A DNA stretch of 64,000 bases from Pristionchus mayeri (GCA_036245805.1 BTRK01000002.1:8490689-8554688); one strand, 5' to 3'. Shown: positions 46,344 through 57,690, counted from the first letter of the stretch. Made by a program: numbers and translations. The notes: generated from the sequence alone by a model not told the origin.

Positions 46344-46477
46344 GTTCGGTGCCATCTCCAGACAATCGCCTAGCACCGTTTCGAGTACGGTAATGAAGAG
46401 CAGGGTTCTCAACGCACTTCCCTGATTAACAATACCAACTTGCAATTTTCACTTTATCTATGTTTCAAACGCGTTCT

Positions 46478-46940
46478 CCGTAAGAACGCAGTGAGAGGGT
46501 GAGATAGTGGCACACCTGTTATGTTTCACAATTGAAAACGCGTTCTCTGTAAGAGTGCAGGTGGGGTGGCACAACTCCGCCAAAATGGTCTCCTAAAGCT
46601 CAAACTTTCAGAATATAACCACTAGGGACCAGTAATCGTTCATTCGAGAGTTGAAGCCAAATTATAGATTTTATATACTATTCAAAAGAGCGTGAAAAGT
46701 TATTTTAGAATCTATCTTTTCGTCGAAAAAAAAATATCAGAAAGCGAGAAATCGGTCAAAATATGCATTTTTTCGCTCATTTGCACATACATCGCCTTAA
46801 CTACCCCTCTTAAAACGCTGTCTCCGTAAGAACGTCAAATTCGGGAGTGGGAGTGGCACAATCGTTGAAAGTCATCCAATGAAGCTCAAACTTTAGGGTT
46901 AGAGTGCCTATGGGTGGGACACACTTCAGCCAAAAAACTA
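46478..46940. repeat. Three diverged direct repeats
   Basis: The motif cgttctccgtaagaacg followed by a gtggcaca and, further on, aagctcaaactt occurs at about 46,478, 46,538 and 46,818 with changes. It fills the gap between the RT relic and the mariner transposase and is probably part of yet another element. Confidence 0.45.
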
Positions 46941-46951
46941 GACCAAAAAGT

Positions 46952-47557
46952 TGATCTTTGAACTTTGGAATCCGAAATTCCATCATCGCTACAGATGAGA
47001 AGTGGATCACGTACGATAACCCTGTGAGGAGACTGCAATGGGTGGATGCAGATGAGAAGCCCACGCCCGTCCCGAAGAAGGAAGAGCACGGAAAGAAGGA
47101 ACTCCTCTGCTTCTTCTTCTCGGTGCACGGTCCCATCTACTGGGAGATCCTCACCCCTGGCACCAGCATCAATGCCGACCTCTTCTCTGAACAACTGGAA
47201 GATGTCGCGATCAGAGTCCCTCCCAGACTCCTGAACCAGGGCAAAATTCTTATTCTGATGGACAATGCTCGCCCACATCGAGCGAAGATGACCCAGAAGA
47301 AAATGGACGAGCTGAAGATCGAGAGGATTCCCCATCCACCGTATTCCCCGGATCTCTCCCCAAGCGACTGCCACTGCTTGCGCTCTCTCTCTGACTTCTG
47401 CAAAGGAAAGAAGTTCAAGAATCGAGATGAAGTTGTGAGGGCTTTCGTGAACTGGGCGGTCTCGAAGAAACCCGCATTCTGGAAGAGAGGAATCGAGACC
47501 CTGCCCAATCGATGGAGGGAGGTAGTGAGAAAGAAGGGGGCATACATTGGTCACTGA
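46952..47557 (+). pseudogene. Mariner transposase, C-terminal catalytic half
   Basis: An open frame of about 200 codons with all three catalytic acids of the mariner D,D34D type: ATDEKWITYDN, then LILMDNARPHRAKM, then YSPDLSPSDCH, with 34 residues between the second and third Asp. Typical WVDADEKPTPVPK and LTPGTSINADLFSEQL blocks lie between, and the C-terminus (FVNWAVSKKPAFWKRGIETL) is normal, ending 41 bp before the right inverted repeat. A stop codon lies directly upstream (46,949-46,951), and the N-terminal helix-turn-helix half is absent, so it cannot bind its ends by itself. The intact catalytic half suggests the damage is recent. Confidence 0.9.
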
Positions 47558-47629
47558 GAATTGTAAAGCATTGAATAAAAAATAAAAACAAAAAATTATA
47601 CGAACTTTCCGGACACCCCAATAGTTCCA

Positions 47630-48235
47630 TCAAAAGTTTCTCCCTATTATATTTTTCAAGTTTTTTCTCGCTTGCTTTCCCTTCCCTGTGTCAGTAATTT
47701 CCATTTAGTTGGGGTAACGTAAATACAATACAATATAGGTTTGAATCGATTCTAGAAAGCTTTGTATGCGAATAATTATGCGATATCTCAAAAACTCAGA
47801 AAATGTCCATTTTTGGGTGCCCTTTCTTCGTAACTTCAATTTGAATACGAGCTAACATTTGATTATGCCCTCTTGAAATTTGATTCTATAAGATCTGCTC
47901 TTCAATATTATAGTAAAATATCCAACATTCAAGACGTAGTAAAAACAGGGTAGATCCAAAAAGGCTGATTTCGGAGGACATTTCGCCATCTAGCTGTCGC
48001 ATTCTACTGTTCCCGATCAGGTTGTTGCAGACTTCCCGAGTTTAAAGTTTATAACACACATGCCGAGTACTTCCCTGACCACAACAATTGAGCTGGTTGG
48101 ATCAATCGCAAAAAGGTCAAGGCTATGCAATGTTTGTGTGCAATGCAATGCAATGCAATGTCAACAGAAAACTGCCTCGCTTGATTTTACGAACAAGAGC
48201 TCATCCCAACTGGGGATAATCAGGCCTCCTCACTA
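47630..48235. other. No supported gene
   Basis: Sequence between the mariner right end and the 19-bp tandem array. There is a short caatg run near 48,140 (a pentamer repeated four times) but no exon signals or element ends. Confidence 0.4.
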
Positions 48236-48239
48236 TAAT

Positions 48240-48535
48240 GATCATCCCTCTATCTGCTTCACATCCCTCTATCTGCTTCACACACCCCTCTATCTGCTTC
48301 ACATCCCTCTATCTGCTTCACATCCTTCTATCTGCTTCACACATCCCTCTATCTGCTTCACATCCCTCTATTAGCTTCACATCCCTCTATCTGCTTCACA
48401 CATCCCTCTATCTGCTTCACATCCCTCTATCTGCTCCACATCCCTCTATCTGCTTCACATCCCTCTATCTGCTTCATCAGTCACATCCCTCTATCTGCTT
48501 CATCAGTCACATCCCTCTATCTGCTTCATCAGTGA
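48240..48535. repeat. 19-bp tandem repeat (minisatellite)
   Basis: About 15 copies of catccctctatctgcttca, mostly 17-21 bp apart, with single-base variants and two copies followed by tcagtca. It ends 30 bp before the start codon of the ORF1-like gene. Frames through it merely repeat the unit. Confidence 0.9.
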
Positions 48536-48566
48536 ACAGTCGTCTCCCCTTTCTCTCTGTGAAACC

Positions 48567-49482
48567 ATGAGTCATCATTCCTCCCCTACCAATCCAACAA
48601 TCGAGGAAGAAGACTTGGACTACCCCATCTCTGCCTTCCTGATGTGGCGAACCATTCAGTAAATGGTGCATTCGGAAAGGTATTTGATGAGATCTACAAG
48701 AAGAACCCCGCGAAGAGAGGAAAGTACGATGAGAAGGATATGGCCCACCCCTACCATCTCCACAATGGTGGCTATATCCTCAACAAGAATAAGTACGCTC
48801 GCAGGTTTGAGCTTACTCAAGCCACAATCTTCACATCCTTGGAGGTCCTCTGTCGAGAGATGGCCAAGCTACAGCACCAGATGCAGGAGATTCACAAGGC
48901 CATCAAAAGCTTAGTGGATGCTCACACTCCTCTTCAATCTTCTCTCGCTGACGTCACCACTCGATTGAATCTTCTCGATTCGAAGCAGTGGCCTCCCCTT
49001 CATGCCAACTTCGAAACGGCAGTCAAGACTGTTGTTTCTACCGCGGTCAAGGAAACCATCAAGACAGATTCGAGCGACCGTCTCCGTAAATGCCAGGTTT
49101 TTCTTCGGAACTGGATATCGGAGAAGGGATACTCGGAATCTGTCGAGGAGCTGTGCAAGAAGATCGACAATCCCACGCCAATGAAGATCTTCCGTCTCAA
49201 GGGGAAGGAAGGAGTTCGACCCCTGATTCTCACCTTCACGACTATGGAGGAGGCAGTCCGTTTCATTCGCTCTCTCTCAAGGAGCAAGAGAGACGGCAAG
49301 TTCCCCACCATCTTCTCGCGAACTACTCAGTAGAGGGGGAGAAGAAGTACAAAGAGACATGGGCTGAGGCGTGCGCTCGCAACGACTCTGCCGGACGAAA
49401 GAAATTCATTGTCCGGAATCTTCAAGTCGTCAAGCTGGACAAGGCAGGAGAATGGACAAAGAGGACGAGACCAACAAGGTGA
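48567..49482 (+). pseudogene. ORF1-like protein of a non-LTR retroelement (tentative), two frameshifts
   Basis: Starts MSHHSSPTNPTIEEEDLDYP; after one frame change continues VNGAFGKVFDEIYKKNP and KARRFELT-like sequence. A coiled-coil region follows (LCREMAKLQHQMQEIHKAIK), then an alpha/beta region with CQVFLRNWISEKGYSES, PTPMKIFRLKGKEGVRPLIL and TFTTMEEAVRFIRSL, which reads like an RRM-fold with its VxFxxxxxA pattern. After a second frame change near 49,315 it continues EKKYKETWAEACARND and KKFIVRNLQVVKLD. Coiled coil plus RRM-like fold plus basic C-terminus is the design of many LINE ORF1 proteins. No reverse transcriptase follows, so the copy is a fragment or a spread gene. Family match is inferred. 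Confidence 0.5.
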
Positions 49483-49826
49483 AGCTACACATTTGCTCAT
49501 ACCAGTCATCGCTCCCACGTTTCAATTCTGCACCCAGCAATGCTGCATAGAAGCAACATCTTTGAATTAATAACACATCTTTATTTCATAACATTCGTAA
49601 CATTTACATATGCCATTTATAGTGCGCATATATGTTGTACATTTTGTGACGATTCAATCGCAGGTACATGGCTTAAATTTCGCGTCTCTCTGGGGCTATG
49701 AAAAAGTGTTATGAATTCCGGCAATCGACAAACATTTCGAGATCAGGCACAACGACTACTATTGGGTACGTCTAGGATGTAGTTTCAGGCTCAAATTTCT
49801 GTGAGAGATAAGCAAATATTGTTTAA

Positions 49827-52122
49827 TCAAAATCGACATTGCATGAAATTCGACGTAGTCGCCACTGTGCTGACGGTGATTCGAGGTTGCTGGGATTCCC
49901 TGACGGAACCGGGGCCGGATCCAGTCGACAGCACCGAGTAGCCGAGCACGGACCGACGAACCTTCAATGGGGTTATTTTAATTATCATTGATAGGGTCGG
50001 GTGCGATCGGGGTGATATTTGGTAAGAATCGAGCGCGGACGGGCGAAGATTCAAAGCAGCCATTTTTTGGCGTTTTGAATCACACATATGACAACAAATG
50101 AAACGTCGAAAGGAGGGTGCGGCACTGCTTATGAGAGATATTCTCACTAACCTTGGAAAAGGTGGCAATTAGCACCCATGCCGTCAGCACGTTGTTAATA
50201 ACATTTAGGAGGCTGTAAAATGCGGGTTTTTCTCATTTGATTCAAGCTCTGTCACCGAAATATCAACGAGAACTGTAGTTTCGTAAATGGCGATCTGCCA
50301 GTGCGAAGCAGAACAGAAAAGAAGTATGTGAAGAAGCAAACGAATAGCCATGATCCTGAAAAAAGTGATTTATGTGATTCCATCTCAATGACAGTGTTCA
50401 TTCGTCTGTGCATAATGTCATGATAATGCATACTTAATACAAATCCTAATCATTTATTCGAGCATCAAGACAGAGGCCGAACAATGCCGGTCGTCCACCC
50501 ATTATTGTTTTCTGTACACTCGTTGTCAGTTGGACGCCGTACAGTAACATGGAGGGGCAAAATGACAAAATCATACGGTCAATGGCAACCAGTGTACAGA
50601 GAATGTATACACGCGTGTATAATCCAAATGATTACCTATACTGATGAGAAAAGCGGCAAGAGTAGTCCTCATAACTCCGCGAGTCATTTTTCTCACTTCA
50701 GTGGTGCCAGAGCGCAATTTCTAAAATAAAACAAAATGAAAATGAGATTGGAATAGCTCTGACCAAAAATCTGCGGAACTTCAGACACATTCCAAAGTAG
50801 CAAATGAAATTCAGAGCTTCGCCGATGACTCCAATGCCAGCACAGCCAACCTAAAGCGGCATTTGTAAGCTCTCAAAGACTGAAAAACTACCGAATACAG
50901 CATGAAGTAGTTTCCCAGGAGTGCGAATTCAATTCCGATAGATCCGAAGACGTTGGGATTAATCTGAAAGCCGTATTTACACAATTTAAATTGCATTCCT
51001 GATAAAAAAATACAGTGATGGCCGTGGATCCCGGAATACAAAGCGGAATCGACGCAAGGAGGAGGAATATCCAGAATATTACGAAGATAATGAGCATTCG
51101 CCTACCACTCCAGACCTGTAAAGATAGACTATCAACACGTGAATTTTACATACTTTAACCGCCCGACGAATTTTTTGCTAGCCTCGTCATTTCCGTTGAA
51201 TCCACACATTCACTATGCACTATGCACGAACGAGCAAAGTACAAACTGGGCGAGCAAAAAAATAGTGGAGGGAACTAGTTCTCACTTTTGCATGTTTCAG
51301 CGGGAGTGCAATGGCAGTGAGACGAGTCAGGCCGAGAAAGAGATGAAGCAGGCCCCCGATCAGGATCAGCAGAGTGGACTAGGTGATAATGATTATGATG
51401 AGCGTAATTCAATTAATAGTCTCGCATTTCCTATGTCCATCGAAGGACAAGAGAACGTGGGAAGTGAAAAGATTGTACAAATTGTGAATTCTACTGCGCA
51501 CTAGACGGAAATTTGAATACTAATAATTCTTATCAGGTGAGTGGTCTGTACAACTATATTTCAGCCTCGAATAGGCAGAAATCCTGCTGATTCACCTGAA
51601 TTTGAACCAGCGTAGCCAGCACACCTCCGATTGACTGTAATTAATGAGAATGGAAGTGAAAACAAAAATACGCATACCTTGTAAAACTCGAAGAAAACTC
51701 CAGCCGACGCGGGTTCTTGGACGAGAATGAAAATCATGAAGTACATAATGTTCACGGTGCCTAAAATTGCTTAATGCGCGTTCTCAACTTCAAATCGTCA
51801 TCTCATAATACTTAGTAACCATCACTGTGATATATTATTATGTAATCTATTATTGTTGCTAATTGATAATCACAATTGCCCAAACATGAAAATCTCGTAA
51901 ATCCGAACGTGAGTTGATCATGAGTGAGCGGAATGAGGGATCCAAATTGAGCTTCCGACCTTTGACAGTGAGCACGTATACAATTCTGGAAAAAAAAACA
52001 ATTGAACTAGGTAGTTTTTTTATATCTTTAAAAATATGCAAAATATGCTAAATATTACCTGAAATGTAGAGGAAGCGTGACAACCATGACAATTTCACGA
52101 TTGTTAGCACTACTGCTTCCAT
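49827..52122 (-). CDS. 7TM chemoreceptor, family unresolved
   Basis: A putative first exon reads MEAVVLTIVKLSWLSRFLYI; the next has VYVLTVKGRKLNLDPSFRSL. Then NIMYFMIFILVQEPASAGVF and SIGGVLATLVQIQ (TM2-3), RMLIIFVIFWIFLLLASIPL (TM4), NPNVFGSIGIEFALLGNYFM (TM5), GVIGEALNFICYFGMCLKFR, TRGVMRTTLAAFLISI, SWLFVCFFTYFFS (TM6), VINNVLTAWVLIATFSK (TM7) and SFRRFICCHMC, then a C-terminal tail to the stop at 49,827. Between about 51,140 and 51,540 and near 50,230 I could not follow the reading frame, so it may be damaged. It differs clearly from the four Srv/Srg-like genes nearby. Confidence 0.5.
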
Positions 52123-52735
52123 TTAGCCAAATACCTGTAAAATGCAGAGAAACTATACAACGAAGGATTGATTTAACACATATAATATAGGTGAGGGCCT
52201 GTGGGTGACGCATGTACTGATAGATAGCTTGAATTCTTAGTGAATTTAGTTCGGTGGCCCAAAACAGCGCCTTATCATGGTGGTTTTTTGCCATCAGACA
52301 CTGAGAATGCTCGAATGTCAAGCACGTTCGCACGCACATTGAACACAGCCCCTTTTCATTCAAAATTGAACTAAAAACTGTTTGCAGCGACTATTTTCAG
52401 GCGCGATATGCTCACAAGTCGACATCATATGATCACTACAATTTTTTGCGCGCAAATTCAAACTTGTCATGTGAGCTGATGTATAGGCACCACTTTACAA
52501 CTAGAAATTAGTAGGTTCTCGAAAATTAAAAAAAGGACCACGTTTACTCTCAAATTTTTCGACTTTTTTCTATGTATCTTGATGTACGTATATGGGTACC
52601 TCCTTGATTATCTGTTGATTCCTAAATTCAAATTTCGGCGAGTTAGCACGATTTTTGCGTGCTATTGAGAGTGGACGAAATATATGAGAGTGTTTTTAAA
52701 TTAACCTTTTCGTTAATAGTCCAACTACTTGTTTA

Positions 52736-53530
52736 CAGTAGCGCGCATAAGTCATGGGACACTTTTTGCTTTTATTGTAACTTTTTGCCCAGGAAAGGCA
52801 TCATTCTGGTACTAACGCTGAATATACCAAATCCATTGGAGATTATGCTCATGATATTGGGGTATGACGCAATAGCCTATTTATTGCGTAGTGATGACGC
52901 AATCAAAGTGTACTTTTTCAATACGGCATTATTCTTACATGAATTTTTTCCTACTCGCCAAACTTTATGATGTTTTCGTGATATGACTGAGGACTACCCA
53001 GATAAAATTTTTGAAGTTGCTGCGCGACCGCACATTTGCAGCAGCCTTGCTGCAAAAACAAGGTCTGAAATTTAGAACTCAGCTCCTAGACTAGCTAGAG
53101 ACTCGATCAAAACGCCAAAATGATCGCCATCATGAGTAGAGTTGATACTGAGAATATGAAAGCAATATCTTGAAATTTGCCCTCAGTGCATGACAAAATC
53201 ACTTTTTTGTATGACCATTTTTTGGACTTCCATAACTTTATGGGAAGGTTACGTAAAAATCTGGTTTTAGCATGTTCAGAATGTATACTAGGGTGTTTTT
53301 ACACACTCTCGTCGTCTGTACTCTCTCGCCATAGGAGTAAATAGGGTGTTTTCCGACTGTAGTATACCTCCGAAAATCGCACGCCGCAGGCAGGAAAGAT
53401 GTCCAATCGCTTTAAAAAGTTGGGAATCCGGTCTCCAATACATTTTGAACATTCCTATGCAAAAACTAGATTTTTACGTAACCTTCCCATAAAGTTATGG
53501 AAGTCCAAAAAATGTGTTTTGTGGGCAAAT
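52736..53530. mobile_element. Tc1-like foldback element (family D) with central hairpin
   Basis: Starts cagtagcgcgcataagtcat after TA (52,734-52,735). The left arm runs to about 53,290 (atgtatactaggg). A short hairpin (acactctcgtcgtctgtact / gagagtac-type) occupies the centre, and the right arm returns in reverse complement from tagtatacctccg, with aaccttcccataaagttatgg pairing with ccataactttatgggaaggt. The right arm breaks off where another hairpin starts (53,541). Confidence 0.65.
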
Positions 53531-53540
53531 ATAATCATGT

Positions 53541-53640
53541 CAGGCAATCGTCTGACTCTATTCATTTTGTACACTCTCTCGCCTTTCTAACAAGCGAGAT
53601 GGTGTGCAATATGAAGAGAGTCAGACGACTGCTCCAGGCG
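53541..53640. repeat. Hairpin repeat related to family B
   Basis: The arms gcaatcgtctgactctattc and gaagagagtcagacgactgc pair around tacactctctcgcc / gcgagatggtgtg. A longer, better-preserved relative of the 12.15-kb hairpin (shared tctgactctctt). Confidence 0.6.
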
Positions 53641-53742
53641 GGGGGGGACCACTTTCCAGATACGACATATTTAGGTGATATCATGGTTACGCATTGGGCA
53701 TCATGGAGGATCTCCCATCGGTATGAAATAATAAACGGTGAT

Positions 53743-55381
53743 TCATGAATAACACTCATTGTGACATATTTGGGGGTTGCTTTGTGAATTTATTTGAGCC
53801 GCTGACATCAAGTCGATGATACTGATCCGAGGTTCTCTACTACTCGATCCCTTTTGAACTCCATGAACTTCCGAGTGTAAAGGACCGGGAAAGAGAAGGG
53901 TGTATCTGAAGAATATTACTTTTGACATCGGTTTTGATTATTAACATTAGAGGTGAGAGTGGAAGCAAACGGAAAAGCCTCAAATATTGATAGATGCTTG
54001 TGCTGAACTTAGTTTACAATGAGCAAGAGGAACCAAACAACGAATATTGGCTCACATCGCCGGTCCGATCGCCAACAAGTCCGAAGCGTAGAACATCAAC
54101 TCGTAGATTGTTATTGCGTCATCAGACAAAACTGTTAGTCCCGTGGTTTTGTGAATTGCGTAGAGACTCTATAATATGAATTTTTAGAATGAACAATGCA
54201 AAAAATAACTTACAGCTACAAAAATATTTACAAACTGAGAAAGGAAAATGCATAGACTGATAATGAAGAAGCTTCGTTCCTGAATTCACATTAACAGAAT
54301 TGTCTAATGTCGATAAACTTGCAATGGATGACACATTTGACTTCTTGAGGTCCCTCAGGTATTTGATTGAGATAACCTAAATTTGAATTGCATTTGTAAT
54401 GTGAATCATCAAATATAAAAAATAAAGCACGAAACAAACATTGAGAATAGAGCAAGAAATAAATGTAATGAGTCCAAACAAGAACCCACAGTTTGCCGCT
54501 AGTGGAGTTGCCTGTAAAATGCGCATATGTTAGGCAGGGTAGAATAGCCAACGTAAAAGTCGGAACAAATATTACACTCAAATTTATCATACATGTTCAT
54601 TGATTTTGTATGTTCCAGTTCTTGCATCCAACTGCATAATTGTTTCGAATGGAATCCTTTAAAATGTGTTCGCATACAGTCTAAACAAACTATAACCTTG
54701 CAATGACGTGTATAGTCAGAGCGATGATGTGAGAAGCTATGATCACGAAGGCATATTTACGCTTCCACCACTAAAATAACTTCGAATTCAAGCTAAGTTA
54801 TTCTCTGAAATATGATAAATTTATTACATTTGTATTCTTCGACATAGAAACGATCACAGCGTAGCGGTCCAGAGAAAGTAGCATCAGGTCTATGTTTTGC
54901 ACGTAGTACAAATGCGAGACCAGGAATGCATGTGCGTTGCTGAAAACAAAGCGTCTGAGATCTTCATGAAACTGATATTGTGCGCAATTTTGGGCAATAG
55001 TCTCTCCATTTTAACTCTGTCGGATTATCGAGAAGTAAAAGAGAAGAAAATATTGAATTTTATACCATAATTGACACAATTGTTTACTAACACCAATATA
55101 TGATGTTTGGCAACAAACTCGCAGTAGAAGAACAATGATGGTTCGTGTCGGAGTTTGAGGTAGATCCATACATTCAGCCAGGTTGCTACATTCTAAGCAA
55201 AATCATTCCAAATTAACTTTTAAAGAGCCTATAAACTCACTGAAGCAGTCATCAAAGAGTAAATCACGACGAAATTCTTGCTGAGTACTTTTCGAACTTT
55301 GAACATGGCATAGAAAACCGGGATATAGCACATCATTCCCAGAATACCGTAGATCAATTGTACCGCATTTCGCAACAACAT
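53743..55381 (-). CDS. 7TM chemoreceptor (Srv/Srg-like), best preserved of the cluster
   Basis: Exon 1: MLLRNAVQLIYGILGMMCYI to VVIYSLMTAS. Exon 2: NVATWLNVWIYLKLRHEPSL. Exon 3: AHAFLVSHLYYVQNIDLMLL and LDRYAVIVSMSKNTN (TM3). Then WWKRKYAFVIIASHIIALTI (TM4), ATPLAANCGFLFGLITFISC (TM5), a loop with VISIKYLRDLKKSNVSSIAS, FFIISLCIFLSQFVNIFVA (TM6), ELMFYASDLLAIGPAM (TM7), and a long tail from LFPGPLHSEVHGVQKGSS to the stop at 53,743. No in-frame stop was found in this model, although the stretch near 54.65 kb before TM5 is not resolved. Transcribed like its neighbours on the minus strand. Confidence 0.6.
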
Positions 55382-55614
55382 CTCGTCGGAAGACCTTCGA
55401 CTGATGATGTACTAAGAAAGGGCCCATGTGGTGCTGATTCGGCTATTGATAGCGGAGAAAGTGCACAAACAGCTAGTTAGCCATGATTTATGCGCTGATT
55501 TCTGAGACTCTGAGAATGAATATAGTCGACGTTGGCTTATCATAACAAGATATCTAGTGACCAATTACGATTAATATTGGTCTGACGAAATATTTAAAAC
55601 TAGAGGAAAGCACC

Positions 55615-56347
55615 TCGCCCAAAGGTGAACAGCCATAATTGCAAGCTTCAACAACGCGACAATATAGATATACCATTTCTTCCACCACTGAATATGTTTG
55701 AAATTAGGGGCTCTCAAACTTAAAAAAGTGGTTACATCAAAATTACGCAATCTTTATTTACCTCATTAATGATGCAAATCGATCGAAAGTAAGCAGTGAG
55801 GTAGAGATTTTGCACATAGTAAAATGGCCGAGGAGTTAGACGTGGGTTGATCTGTACAAACGACTAGGCAAATATTTGAGATCTCTTGGCTTCTTTCCAC
55901 CCCCTCATAATTTCATCCACTACCGTTTCATTTCCTAATTTCCATATTGAACATATGCCAATACAATAATTCAGAGGCGGTGGGGAAAAGGAGATGATAG
56001 CATAGGAGGATTAGGGTGTTCAGTAATCCAAGACGTGTCAGTTATTCAGAAAGCGCACATTATCCATGTTCATTGATCCACTCATAATAGAAGAAGATGC
56101 AGGGATCATCCTTCAACGTTAGGTTAAGCCAAGCGTTCAGCCATGTGGCGATATTCTGAAGTGGAAAAAAATCAGAAACAAGTGAATTCTGAAATTAAAT
56201 TCTTGCCAAAACTGTCATGATCACGTATATGACGTCGAAACTCCGACCAAGTACCTTCTGCACTCCATACATTGCATAGAATACTAGGAAGTAGCATACA
56301 ATTCCGGGCTAACGGTACCTCAACTGAATGGCTGTATGGAGCAGCAT
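55615..56347 (-). pseudogene. 7TM chemoreceptor pseudogene, truncated
   Basis: Starts MLLHTAIQLRYR, then TAG, then PGIVCYFLVFYAMYGVQKV; relatives read YGVPGI there. Exon 2 gives NIATWLNAWLNLTLKDDPCI and FFYYEWINEHG followed by TAA. TM3 is frameshifted (FYYVQN then LLTFDRF-like sequence in another frame). TM4 reads WWKKWYIYIVALLKLAIM. Nothing after TM4 is present; the next gene begins at once downstream. Clearly dead. Confidence 0.75.
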
Positions 56348-56724
56348 TGTAGGGAGGACGCCGGAGGAAAGTGGAATACTATGAATATTGGAAAGGTAGT
56401 TTGTTAATTAGCGCATTGTACACGGATGAATGAAGCGAAAAGGAAGCCTTTCGAATTTCGAATCTTGAAAAGCGGTCTGATTTGGTTTCGTAATCTTACA
56501 TTCAAATCGAACATGTGGAGCGAGTTAGAAACAATCTCACGGAGTGTGGAGATATGATAGAGGTGGAAACAAACCTCTCGATCTTTCCACCACATGCAGC
56601 GTTTCCCATTTGGCAATGCACGCGAGAGGGGGGAAGGAGGTGCGGTAATAGGAGATAAGGGTAGGAGAGAGGAATGACCTGGACCCTTCCAACATGATGC
56701 GCCATCCCTTTAGCAAGATAGATA

Positions 56725-57690
56725 CAGTCGCGAGCAAAAGTTTTCGGGCACTTTTTGATTTTCCTGTAACTTTTTGCCCAGGAAAGTCATCAAGCTGGAA
56801 CTCGGGTACTATGCACCAAATTCATCAGAGATTATTTTCTTGTTGTTGGCTTATTGCGAAATCGCACAATGATTGCGTAGTGACGACGCAATCAAATGGT
56901 ACTTTTTCAAAACGGCATTATTCTTACATGAATTGTTTCCTGCTTGCCAAACTTACTGAGGTTGGAGACATGCCCGGGGCCTACCCAGAAAAAAAATTGA
57001 AGTTGCTGCGCGACCGCACATTTGCTGCAGCCTTGCTGCAAAAACAAGGTCTGAAATTCTGAACTCAGCTCATATCTTAGGTTCGATTATTTAGGAGACG
57101 TTTGCGCAACATCTCTTTGTCGTAATCGACCAATTAGCGGAAGTTCGCCCCCGGCACTTGCCTAGCATTGACAGTTAGAGAAAGGCCTAGTGAAAGGAAA
57201 TGGAGAGAGGGAGCGAGGGGAGAGATGAACCCTTACTCAGCCATACAATGTGATAGATAGAACACATATGACGAGAATAAACATAACGACATCATCACAT
57301 TTCTCTCCTCATCTCATTCAATGTCATTCTCCATTTCCTTATGTAGCAGCATCGACCATTGTCCTTCCTTTGTTCAGCGCTTCATCTAAACTTGCGAGGT
57401 GTTTGGCCTTGCCATCAGCTAGCGCATTCCGATCCAATCGTCTCTATCCCAACACCTAGACCAGCTAGAGACCCGTTCAAAGCATCAAAATGATCCCCAT
57501 CATGAATCCAGATGATCTTGAGAATATGATAACAAAATCTCATAATTTGCCCTCAGGGCATGAAAAAATCACTTTTTTGCATGACCATGATTTGGACTTT
57601 CATAACTTTATAGGAAAGTTAGGCAAAAATCTGATTTTTGCACAGGAATGTTCAAAATGAATCAGATATATGATTCCCAACTTTTGAAAA
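56725..57690. repeat. Left arm of Tc1-like foldback family D
   Basis: Starts cagtcgcgagcaaaagtttt after TA. It follows the 52.7-kb element through gtaactttttgcccaggaaa, gctgcaaaaacaaggtctga and tttggactttcataacttta. About 400 bp starting near 57,065 (around aacacctag) is an insertion absent from the other copies. No right arm was seen. Confidence 0.6.

Larger units (their letters stand above)
43720..46445 (-). pseudogene. Non-LTR (RTE-like) reverse transcriptase relic with two later insertions
   Basis: From 46,445 the frame reads VGIVNQGSALRTLLFITVLE, the RT motif before the catalytic box. After the 514-bp palindrome it resumes at about 45,820 with CLAYADDLCLIESDVTRL, containing the catalytic YADD. 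It goes on through GGSERDVNNRIRTGWVKF and CGGVLHDNTCLL. After a 1.2-kb foldback it continues at 44,200 with DKRVRIRLKGKEYQSI, MMYGSENWAL, ERVREKLGIVSIVDKV, RLRWYRHIKRR and GRRPVGRPKMSWMK. The N-terminal endonuclease and early RT are missing. Frameshifts are present between 45.5 and 45.8 kb. Its interruptions give the order of events: relic first, palindromes later. Confidence 0.8.
41053..47621. mobile_element. Mariner element expanded to 6.6 kb by nested insertions
   Basis: The two 23-bp ends are perfect inverts: ttggggtgtccggaaagttc at 41,053 and its complement ending at 47,621, flanked by TA at 41,051-41,052 and 47,622-47,623. A normal mariner is about 1.3 kb; this one holds some 5.3 kb of foreign DNA. 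Immediately inside the left end a Tc1-like terminus begins. Further in are two palindromic elements, a reverse-transcriptase relic with its own insertion, and finally the C-terminal half of the mariner transposase. The N-terminal half of that gene was not found. Confidence 0.85.

Noticed and set aside
46886..47554. 222-codon minus-strand frame
   Set aside because: It is the antisense of the mariner transposase, whose plus frame has all catalytic motifs.
48240..48535. Spaced repeats as a CRISPR array
   Set aside because: Units are contiguous without unique spacers, and the window is eukaryotic.
48238..48570. Repeat-rich frame with SICFTSLYLLH units
   Set aside because: Pure translation of the 19-bp minisatellite.
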